In this document: positions 15,778 to 23,959 of the stretch, in pieces
Numbering within the stretch: position 1 is the stretch's first letter
How the letters are laid out: each line of letters opens with the position of its first letter
Assembly (NCBI RefSeq): GCF_002224125.1
Contig: NZ_NCSM01000003.1
Span: 485,431 to 549,430, forward strand
Source: Streptomyces sp. NBS 14/10
GTDB taxonomy: Bacteria; Actinomycetota; Actinomycetes; Streptomycetales; Streptomycetaceae
DNA length: 64,000 bases
Direction of reading: 5' to 3'
Notes under the pieces: generated by a model
Told to the model about the DNA's origin: nothing
The model's database searches: none
What the model saw: the letters and a program-made list of their open reading frames with translations, nothing else
Made by a program: the position numbers and the translations under genes

Positions 15778-16974
15778 TCACTCATTGGCCGCGCGGGGGC
15801 GGTCCTCGTCCGCGTACTGGTCGAACAGGGGGGTGCGGCCCCGCTCGCGGGGGGCGCGGGCGGCGGGGGGCTGGTGGGTGGCGGGGTCGGGGGCGTGGGT
15901 GGGTTCGGCGGTGCTGGAGCGGGCGGAGCTCCAGGCGTCGGGGGCGCCCAGGTCGACGTTGCCGGTGGCGCGGGGGGCGACGGGCGCGGTGACGTAGGTG
16001 GGCAGCGGGACAGGCACCGGCTCCCAGCTCTCGCCGGTGGACGGGCCGCGGTCACGCTCGCGCTGCTGGTCCACCCACTCCGCGTGGTCGGTCTGCTCGA
16101 CCAGGGCGCGGCGGCCCGCCGCGTGCGGGGAGCCGGCCGGGGCCGGGCGGGCGGCCTCGGCGCGGGCGGGCGGCTCGGCGGGGCCGTCGTCGTCGGTGGG
16201 GTCCTCGGCGGGCGGGCGGGGGTGCGGACGGCGCTCACGGAGACGCTGGGCGGCCAGCTCGGCGCGGCGCTGGTCCATGGTGAAGGCGAAGCGGCGGCGC
16301 TCCTGGGTGCGCAGATAGGCGATGTACGCGCTCAACAGGACGGCCGGGAGGGCCGGGGCCCACAGGAAGGTGAGGCCGCCGACCGCCGCGACGACCGCGC
16401 CGAGGGTGAAGGCGAGGAAGAGAACGATGGTGGTGCGCCGACGGCGCGCGAGCACCTTCGCGCGCCCACTGCGGGCCGCGGCCGTGGGAGCCGCCCCCGA
16501 AGGCCCGGAAGCACCGGAGGACCCGGAAGGACCGGAGGACCCGGAACCGGACGGCCCGGAAGGACCGGAGGAGGCGGCCGGGGCGGGGCTGTCGGCGGGG
16601 AGGGCGGGAGGCGGCACCGGCGTGCGCATGGTCACGGGGTCGGCGAACGCCCGGACGTCGACCGCGTCGGTCACGGCGTCCGGGTCGGCCACGCGCCGGT
16701 CCGGGGCGACGGGGTCTGCCCCGGCCTCGGGGCGGTCCGTATCGTCGGCGCGGCCCTCCTGGTCCTCCAGGCCCCCCAGGACCTCGAGCTCCGCCCGTTC
16801 CTTGGCGTATCGACGCTCCATTCCCGCCCGCCCGGACAACAGCCGGATGGCGGTACTGAAGCGCTCCGTGGGACGGGCTTCATTGAGCTCGTCCTGCCTA
16901 CGGAGCCACATCGGCACCAAATAGGCGGCCCAGGCCCCGACGATGACTGCGTAGATGAGGCCACTGCTGCTCAC
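15778..16974 (-). CDS. sepX: SepX/GlpR-like membrane division protein
   Basis: A 398-aa membrane protein matching the actinobacterial gephyrin-like molybdotransferase receptor GlpR, called SepX in Streptomyces. An N-terminal helix (LIYAVIVGAWAAYLVPMWLR) is followed by a conserved RRQDELNEARPTERF segment, a Ser/Gly/Pro-rich linker near 135-170, two adjacent helices near 182-228, and a long charged C-terminal tail. In Streptomyces SepX supports cross-wall formation and sporulation; in corynebacteria GlpR binds Glp, a MoeA paralogue that contacts FtsZ. A MoeA/Glp homologue lies at 20819-22258. GTG 16974 is chosen because it precedes the first helix directly. An AT-rich 150-bp gap upstream probably carries its own promoter. 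Confidence 0.85.
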   Translation of the reverse strand: MSSSGLIYAVIVGAWAAYLVPMWLRRQDELNEARPTERFSTAIRLLSGRAGMERRYAKERAELEVLGGLEDQEGRADDTDRPEAGADPVAPDRRVADPDAVTDAVDVRAFADPVTMRTPVPPPALPADSPAPAASSGPSGPSGSGSSGPSGSSGASGPSGAAPTAAARSGRAKVLARRRRTTIVLFLAFTLGAVVAAVGGLTFLWAPALPAVLLSAYIAYLRTQERRRFAFTMDQRRAELAAQRLRERRPHPRPPAEDPTDDDGPAEPPARAEAARPAPAGSPHAAGRRALVEQTDHAEWVDQQRERDRGPSTGESWEPVPVPLPTYVTAPVAPRATGNVDLGAPDAWSSARSSTAEPTHAPDPATHQPPAARAPRERGRTPLFDQYADEDRPRAANE

Positions 16975-17124
16975 GGTCACACGGTAGAGGGGTCTGCGCG
17001 AGGCCATCTGCCAATTGGCGCGGTGTGTCGCACGATCTGGCTGATATCTCGAACTTTTTTTGTGATTGGTGGGATGACCAGGTTGGGAATGTGCTCAAAT
17101 GCCGGGCGTTTTCGAACACATATT

Positions 17125-17727
17125 TTATTTCTGCGATGCGCTGGGCCTCATCCGGTGCCACCGGGCCAACAATCCCTCCGGAACCTCCTCCGCCGTGAGG
17201 GCGAAGACCAGGTGGTCACGCCAGGCGCCGTCGATGTGGAGGTAGCGGGGGCGCAGCCCCTCTTCGCGGAATCCCAGTTTTTCGACCACTCGCCGGCTCG
17301 GCCCGTTCTCGGGCCGGATGCACACCTCGATGCGGTGCAGTCCGACCGTACGGAAGCAGTAGTCGGTGGCGAGCGCGACGGCGGTCGGCATCACTCCGCG
17401 GCCGGCGACCGCCTCGTCGATCCAATAGCCGATATGGCCCGAGCACATCGAGCCCCAGGTGATCCCCGCCACGGTCAGCTGTCCGGCCAGCCGTCCCCGG
17501 TATTCGACGACGAACGGCAGCATCCGCCCGGCGTGTGCCTCGGCGCGCAGATGGCGGACCATCTGACGGTAGGTGGGCCGGTGGGTGACGGGGCCGGTGG
17601 GCGGGGGCGGCGGAATGGTGGCCTCCCAGGGGCGCAGCCATTCGCGGTTGCGCTGGTTGACCTCGCGCCAGGCGCGCTGGTCACGCAGCTTTATGGGGCG
17701 GAGGACCGTATCGCCGTCCGCCAGCAT
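17125..17727 (-). CDS. GNAT acetyltransferase, RimJ/RimL type
   Basis: A 200-aa N-acetyltransferase. LRPIKLRDQRAWREVNQRNR and EWLRPWEATIP match the RimJ-like N-terminus, and GYWIDEAVAGRGVMPTAVAL supplies the acetyl-CoA motif A. HRIEVCIRPENGPSRRVVEK followed by LGFREEG completes the domain. Homologues usually begin a few residues earlier (NAPWPV precedes Met here with no start codon), so the exact start is uncertain. It follows mogA closely in the galU-to-sepX run; the substrate is unknown and may be an N-terminal amino group. Confidence 0.85.
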   Translation of the reverse strand: MLADGDTVLRPIKLRDQRAWREVNQRNREWLRPWEATIPPPPPTGPVTHRPTYRQMVRHLRAEAHAGRMLPFVVEYRGRLAGQLTVAGITWGSMCSGHIGYWIDEAVAGRGVMPTAVALATDYCFRTVGLHRIEVCIRPENGPSRRVVEKLGFREEGLRPRYLHIDGAWRDHLVFALTAEEVPEGLLARWHRMRPSASQK

Positions 17728-17744
17728 GACGGGCCAGGGCGCGT

Positions 17745-18407
17745 TCAGCTCGCGCTCCCGGGAGAACCGGCAGGACCCGCAGAACCGGCAGGACCCGGAA
17801 GACCAGCAGGACCCGCAGGATCAGTGAGGTCGGCAGGACCCGCAGGGCCCGTGCGGTCCGCAGCACCAGCAGAGCCGGCGGGATCAGGAGGGTCCGCGGG
17901 TCTGGGGTGGTCGCCGCCGTGCAGTTGCTCGACCGCGTGGACCAGGATCCGCCCCAGGACCGCGAGCCCGTCCCGTACGCCGCCGGTCGACCCGGGCAGG
18001 TTGACGATCAGGGTGGTGCCGGCCACCCCGGCCAGACCGCGGGAGAGCGCGGCGGTGGGCACCTTGGCCAGCCCCTCGGCGCGGACTGCCTCCGCGATGC
18101 CCGGAATCTCGTAGTCGAGCACGCGGCGGGTCGCCTCGGGGGTGTGGTCGGTGGGCGAGATCCCCGTGCCGCCCGTGGTCACGACCACATCGTACGAAGC
18201 GGCGACCGCCTCGCGCAGGGCCGCTTCCACCGGGTCGCCGTCGGGGACCACGCGCGGCCCGTCGACCGCGAGGCCCAGCGCCGCCAGCCCGTCCACGAGC
18301 AGCGGGCCGCCCTTGTCGGCGTAGACCCCGGCTGCGGCGCGGTTGGAGGCGGTGACGACCAGGGCGCGGTAGGTCGGCGAGCCGCTCATACTCGTCAGGC
18401 CCGTCAT
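17745..18407 (-). CDS. mogA: Molybdopterin adenylyltransferase-like protein MogA/MoaB
   Basis: A 220-aa molybdenum-cofactor protein that adenylylates molybdopterin. [20 protein letters not shown] opens the domain, and [20 protein letters not shown] carries the GGTG nucleotide motif. [20 protein letters not shown] follows. The last 60 residues are an unusual Gly/Pro/Ala tail made of GPAG-like repeats, absent from typical family members. ATG 18407 overlaps the moaC stop by four bases. Confidence 0.88.
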   Translation of the reverse strand: MTGLTSMSGSPTYRALVVTASNRAAAGVYADKGGPLLVDGLAALGLAVDGPRVVPDGDPVEAALREAVAASYDVVVTTGGTGISPTDHTPEATRRVLDYEIPGIAEAVRAEGLAKVPTAALSRGLAGVAGTTLIVNLPGSTGGVRDGLAVLGRILVHAVEQLHGGDHPRPADPPDPAGSAGAADRTGPAGPADLTDPAGPAGLPGPAGSAGPAGSPGSAS

Positions 18408-18886
18408 GTCCGGCTCCAGTCGCCGGACTTGCCGCCCGTCTTCTCCTCCACCCGTACGTCCGTGATGACCGCGGACTTGTCCACGGCCTTGACCATGTCG
18501 ATCACCGTCAGCGCGGCCACGCTGACCGCCGTCAGGGCCTCCATCTCGACGCCCGTACGGTCGGTGGTGCGGACCGTGGCGGTGATCTCCACCGCGTCGT
18601 CGGCGACCGCGAGGTCCACGGTCACGCCCGAGAGCGCGAGCGGATGGCACAGCGGGATCAGGTCCGGGGTGCGCTTGGCGCCCATGATGCCCGCGATGCG
18701 CGCGGTGGCGATGGCGTCGCCCTTGGGGACGCCATCGCCGCGCAGCAGCTCCACGACGCGCGGGGCGACGAGCACGCGGCCGGTGGCGCGGGCGGTGCGG
18801 GCGGTGACGTCCTTGTCCGAGACGTCGACCATGCGCGCCGCGCCCGATGGGTCGAGATGGGTGAGATGGTCCTGGGCGCTGCTCAT
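18404..18886 (-). CDS. moaC: Cyclic pyranopterin monophosphate synthase MoaC
   Basis: A 160-aa cytoplasmic enzyme converting the MoaA product to cyclic pyranopterin monophosphate. Conserved parts are [40 protein letters not shown] (substrate loop with His) and [20 protein letters not shown] followed by AVDK. The size is normal. Overlaps mogA (ATGA). Normally downstream of moeA in Streptomyces; here a TnpB-like relic lies between them. Confidence 0.92.
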   Translation of the reverse strand: MSSAQDHLTHLDPSGAARMVDVSDKDVTARTARATGRVLVAPRVVELLRGDGVPKGDAIATARIAGIMGAKRTPDLIPLCHPLALSGVTVDLAVADDAVEITATVRTTDRTGVEMEALTAVSVAALTVIDMVKAVDKSAVITDVRVEEKTGGKSGDWSRT

Positions 18887-18938
18887 CGTTCTCCCGGTCC
18901 GGGCCAGGTGGCTCCTGTGGGACGACACCGTACCGTTC

Positions 18939-20732
18939 CTAGTGTTGTTGACCTGCGTTGGCCACATCAGCACATTCCGGCCCAGGTGGGAGGTGTCTGG
19001 TGCCGGGTGCACCCCGAACGGTCCTGGGCGCGGGGAACAGCACCAGCTGGTCACTTCGGCTCCGGCAGGTCTTGCCGCCCTGGTGGGGCATGCGTGTGGT
19101 CCTGGGTGGGCTCGTGGTCCCACACGGTCTGGGTACGGATGCGGTCTGGCCGGCAGCTCTCCGCTGTCCGATCCTCTGGTCGGGAGCGGTCACACCTGGC
19201 CGACGCCGGATCCGTTGTCCCAGGCCGCGTCTGCCGATCACCACCGCGGCCGCGTGATGCCCGGTGACAGTGGTCTTGGCTTGATCATCGAGGGGTGCCT
19301 GCCAGTGCTGGGCGCCCCAGCGGGAGGTGTAGGCGGGGTCCACGGCGACCACGACCAGCCCCTGGTGGCAGGCCATGCCGCGCAGCCGTTCCCGGAACCG
19401 GGCGGTGGGGATACCGGCCACCGTACGGCGAAATGCCTTGCCGCGCCGGCCGCGCCCCATCGTCTCCCGGCCAGTCTGCCGGGCGTCAGAGAAGCCCAGG
19501 TTCTCGACCACGATCCCGGCGCAGCCGTGCATCCTGGCGATCTTGATCAGCGAGGCGACAGCGGCCCGCAGTCTGCCATCCCGCCGCGGGGCAGGACCGG
19601 TCAACTCCAGGGGCACCGTGATCGGTTCGCCGACCGGGTTGCCATGCGCGTCCAGTACGCACGCTGCGAGACGGTCGACATTCAGGTCGACCCCAATCAT
19701 GCGCCCGCCCGCCGCCCGGATCTCCTGCGGCGACGGCAGCACCGTCTGCGCCGCCGACCACGAGGCGTCGAGGTACCAGCGGCCGCGCACCGGATCGCGC
19801 ACCACGTCGTAGCGCACGGACTGATGCGCGCAGGCGCGGTCCAGCCACTGTGGCCTGCGGTGGTGGAACGTGACAGTGCAGGCCAGCCGATAGCGGCCAC
19901 GCGGCGCGTTCGCCAGATGCCTCAGCGGTTCGGGCAGCACGATCGTCACACTGCCATCCGACGGATCCACCGTGATGGTGTAATTCCCATGCGGGGCCCC
20001 CGACTCGCCGTCCGCGGTGAGGAACAGCCGGACCGCATCCCACCGCTCACGCCACCCCTCGGCCGTGAGATGCGCCTCGGCCAGGTGGTACCGCAGCTTC
20101 GCCAGTCGACGCCCGCCCACGACCACAGACGGCCGCCCCTCGGCGATGCGACGCTCGACCACGGCAAGCCGCGCTTGGAGCGCTTGGAGGCGGCGCTGCT
20201 TCTGGAAGCGTTCACCCCGGTCCCGGTAGCCGCGCACCCTGCCCGTGCGCCCTCCGCACGGCACCACGAGGCGACGGGCAATCTTCGATGGCGCGGCGCA
20301 GCCCGGCTCGCTCGTCGTACAGGCAGCGCATGCTGAGCTGGTACTGGTCCTCGCTGGCACGGGTCATCGCCCCGCCCAGCGCGACGACGACACCCCCGTC
20401 AGCTTCTTCTTCCGCTCCGCCCTCCGGTTGTCCTTCACCGGCACCAGGCCGATCGCCACGCGCTCAGCCAGATCCGCCCGCTGATAAGGGCCGAGGTGCT
20501 GCCCGACCACGGCGAGGACCCTCTCGTCCGCGACACCGACACGCAGCCGGCCCGAATCCGGGCACCCGACGGCGCGGCCACAGTGAACGGCGGCGCGATC
20601 GCATGCAACGCACGCCTCCTCCCCCGCTGACACGCCACCGCACTCCCACTCCCCGGGGACATCACGAACCCAGTTCCCACCACCGATCATGCGTTCCCAA
20701 CACACCCCGGGATCGCGGAAACCGCCCCCCAT
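18939..20732 (-). pseudogene. TnpB-like (IS200/IS605-type) relic with two frameshifts
   Basis: Three frames read as one protein. The N-terminal part spans 20732 down to about 20365 and ends SSSRWAGR-stop. It resumes in another frame as AMTRASEDQYQLSMRCLYDE, RAGLRRAIE, then shifts again near 20280 to KIARRLVVPCGG and runs to 18939. Each shift fits one missing base (the first in a G run). The C-terminal part has RuvC-like motifs: GVDLNVDRLA (D), GIVVENLGF (E) and VVVAVDPAYTSRWGAQHW (D). The usual CxxC zinc-ribbon pairs after the second motif are absent. No TnpA gene is nearby. It lies between moeA and moaC. Confidence 0.78.
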
Positions 20733-20818
20733 TCACCCTGACGAGCGACACACCGGCCAACCACGGCCAACAGCCGAATCAACAGCTGCCGACCCGCAGC
20801 GGGCGACGACGAGTGCGT

Positions 20819-22258
20819 TCACGTGAGCAGGACGACGTCCACTTCGGCGCCGGCGGCGACCTCCGTGGTCTCCTCGGGGACCACGATCAGCGCATTGGCG
20901 TGCGCGAGCGCCTTGATCAGGTGGGATCCGCTGCCACCCACAGGGGTGACGAGGCCGGTCTCGGCGTCCATCCCCGGCGGCTCGTACCAGCCGCGCAGGA
21001 ACTGGCGCCGCCCCCGTGGGGAGGACCCGACGCCCTCGGGGCAGCGGGCCCGCACGATGGGGCGGTGGACGGGGCCGGTGCCCATCAGGGTGCGGATCGC
21101 GGGCCGTACGAACAGCTCGAACGAGACATAGGAGCTGACCGGGTTCCCGGGGAGGGCGATGAACGGGACGCGGTCCGGGCCGACCCGCCCGAAGCCCTGG
21201 GGCTTGCCCGGCTGCATGGCCAGCTTGCGGAAGTCGACCTCCCGCATGGCCTCCTTGACCACGTCGTACGCGCCGACGCTGACGCCACCGCTGGTGACCA
21301 CGATGTCCGCCCGGCTCAGCTGGTCCTCGACGGTCGCCCGCAGCGTCCCGGCGTCGTCGGCGACCGCGCCCACCCGGAAGGCGATCGCCCCGGCGTCCCG
21401 CGCGGCGGCGGTGAGCTGGAAGCTGTTGGAGTCGTGGATGCGGCCCGGGCCCGCCTCCTGGCCGGGCTGGACCAGCTCGCTGCCGGTCGACAGCACCACC
21501 ACGCGCGGCCGCGGCCGCACCCTGACGGTGGCGCGCCCGAGCGCGGCCAGCAGCCCGATCTGCGGCGCCCCCAGGAGCGTGCCGGCGCCCAGCGCCAGCT
21601 CGCCCGCCCTGGCGTCGCAGCCGCGGGGGCGCACATGCTGCCCGGTCGTGGCCGGGCGGTACACCCGCACCCTGCCGCTCGCGCCCTCAGGGGCCTCGCT
21701 ATGGGCGGGCATGGCGGTGACCGGCCCCTGGCCGAGGCCGCCGTCGGTCCACTCGACGGGCACGACGGCCTGGGCGCCGGGCGGCAGCGGGGCGCCGGTC
21801 ATGATGCGTGCGGCCTCGCCGGGCGCGACGGCGGGCGCGGTCTCGCTGCCCGCCGCGATGTCTCCGATGACGGTGAGCACCGCGGGGTAGTCCTCGGTCG
21901 CCGCCGCGATGTCGGCCGTACGGACGGCATAGCCGTCCATGGAGCTGTTGTCGAACGGCGGGAGGGCGGCGGGGACGGTGACGTCCTCGACGAGGACGCA
22001 GCCCTGGGCTTCGAGCAGCTGCAGCTCGATCGGGTCGAGGGGGTGGAGATGGTCGAGGATGTCGTCGAGATGCTCGGCCACCGTCCAGAAACGGTCCGCG
22101 CCCCGGCTCTCACCCCGGCCCTCGCCACCCCGGCCCTCGCCGCTCCGGCCCCCGCCTCGATCCTCGCCCCGACCCGGCCCGGACGAGCCGGACCGCGGGC
22201 CCGGCCCCGGCTCCTGGTCCTGGCCCTGGGCGGTGGCGCGTGCTGCGGTGCTGCTCAC
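20819..22258 (-). CDS. moeA: Molybdopterin molybdenumtransferase MoeA / gephyrin-like Glp
   Basis: A 479-aa protein that inserts molybdate into adenylylated molybdopterin. DNSSMDGYAVRTADIAA, VVLSTGSELVQPGQ, DIVVTSGGVSVGAYDVVKEA and VPFIALPGNPVSSYVSFELF are the canonical domain III/IV signatures. About 55 low-complexity Gly/Arg/Glu residues precede the enzyme core. In corynebacteria the sepX-linked copy (Glp) also serves cell division; whether this copy is enzyme, division factor or both cannot be told. GTG 22258 lies 4 bases after the galU stop. Confidence 0.92.
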   Translation of the reverse strand: MSSTAARATAQGQDQEPGPGPRSGSSGPGRGEDRGGGRSGEGRGGEGRGESRGADRFWTVAEHLDDILDHLHPLDPIELQLLEAQGCVLVEDVTVPAALPPFDNSSMDGYAVRTADIAAATEDYPAVLTVIGDIAAGSETAPAVAPGEAARIMTGAPLPPGAQAVVPVEWTDGGLGQGPVTAMPAHSEAPEGASGRVRVYRPATTGQHVRPRGCDARAGELALGAGTLLGAPQIGLLAALGRATVRVRPRPRVVVLSTGSELVQPGQEAGPGRIHDSNSFQLTAAARDAGAIAFRVGAVADDAGTLRATVEDQLSRADIVVTSGGVSVGAYDVVKEAMREVDFRKLAMQPGKPQGFGRVGPDRVPFIALPGNPVSSYVSFELFVRPAIRTLMGTGPVHRPIVRARCPEGVGSSPRGRRQFLRGWYEPPGMDAETGLVTPVGGSGSHLIKALAHANALIVVPEETTEVAAGAEVDVVLLT

Positions 22259-22262
22259 AGTG

Positions 22263-23165
22263 CTACATCTCCTCGGTGACGTAACGGCGAAGCCAGTCCC
22301 GGAAGTCCGGGCCCAGGTCTTCACGTTCGCACGCGAGTCTGACAATGGCACGCAGATAGTCGCCACGGTCGCCTGTGTCGTAGCGGCGCCCCTTGAAGAC
22401 GACCCCATGGACCGGCCCGCCGAGGTCCGGATCGGCGGCGAGCGCCTGCAGGGCGTCGGTGAGCTGGATCTCGCCGCCGCGCCCGGGCTCGGTGGCGCGC
22501 AGCACGTCGAAGACGGCGGGGTCGAGGACGTAGCGGCCGATGACGGCGTAGTTGCTGGGCGCGTCGGCCGGGTCCGGCTTCTCGACGAGCCCGGTCACCC
22601 GCACCACGTCGCCGTCCAGGGTCGGCTTGACCGCGGCGCAGCCGTAGAGGTGGATCTGGGCGGGGTCCACCTCCATCAGGGCGATGACGCTGCCGCCGTG
22701 CTCCTCCTGCACCTCGACCATGTGGGACAGGAGCGGATCGCGGGCATCGATGAGGTCGTCGCCGAGGAGGACGGCAAAGGGCTGGTCACCGACGTGCGGG
22801 GCGGCGCAGAGCACGGCGTGGCCGAGGCCCCTGGGGTCGCCCTGGCGGACGTAGTGCATGGTCGCGAGATCGCTGGACTCCTGCACGCGGGCGAGTCGGG
22901 TCTCGTCGCCCTTGCGGCTCAGGGCCTCTTCGAGCTCGTAGTTGCGATCGAAGTGATCCTCCAGGGGCCGCTTGTTACGGCCCGTGACCATGAGCACATC
23001 GGACAGCCCGGCGGTGACGGCTTCCTCGACGACGTACTGGATCGCCGGCTTGTCGACGACCGGCAGCATCTCCTTGGGGGTGGCCTTCGTGGCCGGCAGG
23101 AAGCGGGTTCCAAGCCCCGCAGCGGGGATGACAGCCTTGCTGATCCGAGTACGCGCTTGAGTCAT
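22263..23165 (-). CDS. galU: UTP-glucose-1-phosphate uridylyltransferase
   Basis: A 300-aa cytoplasmic enzyme making UDP-glucose. The nucleotide-binding signature AVIPAAGLGTRFLPATKATP is followed by KEMLPVVDKP, then GLGHAVLCAAPHVGDQPFAV, LLGDDLID and VTGLVEKPDPADAPSNYAVI. The length is typical. It heads the minus-strand run and is divergent from the 5-FTHF cyclo-ligase gene (72-bp gap holding both promoters). Confidence 0.94.
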   Translation of the reverse strand: MTQARTRISKAVIPAAGLGTRFLPATKATPKEMLPVVDKPAIQYVVEEAVTAGLSDVLMVTGRNKRPLEDHFDRNYELEEALSRKGDETRLARVQESSDLATMHYVRQGDPRGLGHAVLCAAPHVGDQPFAVLLGDDLIDARDPLLSHMVEVQEEHGGSVIALMEVDPAQIHLYGCAAVKPTLDGDVVRVTGLVEKPDPADAPSNYAVIGRYVLDPAVFDVLRATEPGRGGEIQLTDALQALAADPDLGGPVHGVVFKGRRYDTGDRGDYLRAIVRLACEREDLGPDFRDWLRRYVTEEM

Positions 23166-23237
23166 GTACTGAACCCTATCGGGTGCCTTTAAGCGGTTGA
23201 TGAGGGTTCGGTGAATATGACATGAGACAGGAAGTTT

Positions 23238-23843
23238 GTGCACTCAGTGATCAATGCCGAAGGTAGTAAGCCGGAGTTGCGGCGAAGCCTCATCGCGGTG
23301 AGAGCCAGGTTGACGGCGGATGACATCGCGGACGCCCAGGCGCGTCTGGCGTGTCGCGCGCTGGAGCTGCCGGAGCTCGCGGAGGCGGGGACGGTGGCCG
23401 CGTATGTCTCGGTGGGCAGCGAGCCCGGCACACGGGACCTGCGGGAGGCGCTGCGGGCTCGGGGCGTACGGGTACTGCTCCCGGTTCTGCAGGAGGACAA
23501 CGACCTCGACTGGGGCCAGGACGAGGGCCCCGAGCGGCTGGTGCGCGCCGGGCGGGGGCTGCTGGAGCCGGACGGCCCGCGGCTGGGCCCCGAGGCGGTC
23601 ACCGGGGCGGACGTGGTGCTGCTGCCCGGGCTCGCGGTGGACCGGCGCGGGGTGCGCCTGGGCCGTGGCGGCGGTTCGTACGACCGGGTGCTGGCCCGGC
23701 TGGACCGGGCGGGGGCCCAGCCGGCGCTGGTGGTGCTGCTGTACGACGGCGAGGTGCTCGACGAGGTCCCGGGTGAGGCCCACGACCGGCCGGTGCACGC
23801 GGCGGTCACGCCCTCGGCGGTGCACCGCTTCCGGTCCCTTTAG
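23238..23843 (+). CDS. 5-formyltetrahydrofolate cyclo-ligase
   Basis: A 201-aa enzyme converting 5-formyl-THF to 5,10-methenyl-THF with ATP. The KPELRRSLIAVRARLT N-terminus, VRVLLPVLQEDNDLDW and the strongly conserved VVLLPGLAVDRRGVRLGRGG followed by GSYDR identify it. GTG 23238 follows the AGGAAG at 23229-23234. Divergent from galU, as usual in Streptomyces. Confidence 0.92.
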   Translation: MHSVINAEGSKPELRRSLIAVRARLTADDIADAQARLACRALELPELAEAGTVAAYVSVGSEPGTRDLREALRARGVRVLLPVLQEDNDLDWGQDEGPERLVRAGRGLLEPDGPRLGPEAVTGADVVLLPGLAVDRRGVRLGRGGGSYDRVLARLDRAGAQPALVVLLYDGEVLDEVPGEAHDRPVHAAVTPSAVHRFRSL

Positions 23844-23959
23844 GCGGGCCTCTACGACTTGGGCGAGCCCCTATACGACCGCACGCCCCTCGTGAAACCT
23901 GCCCGCCGCATGGGCGGGGGTCTCGCGGGGGGCGTGCGGAGGCGCGCCGGCGGGAGGGG

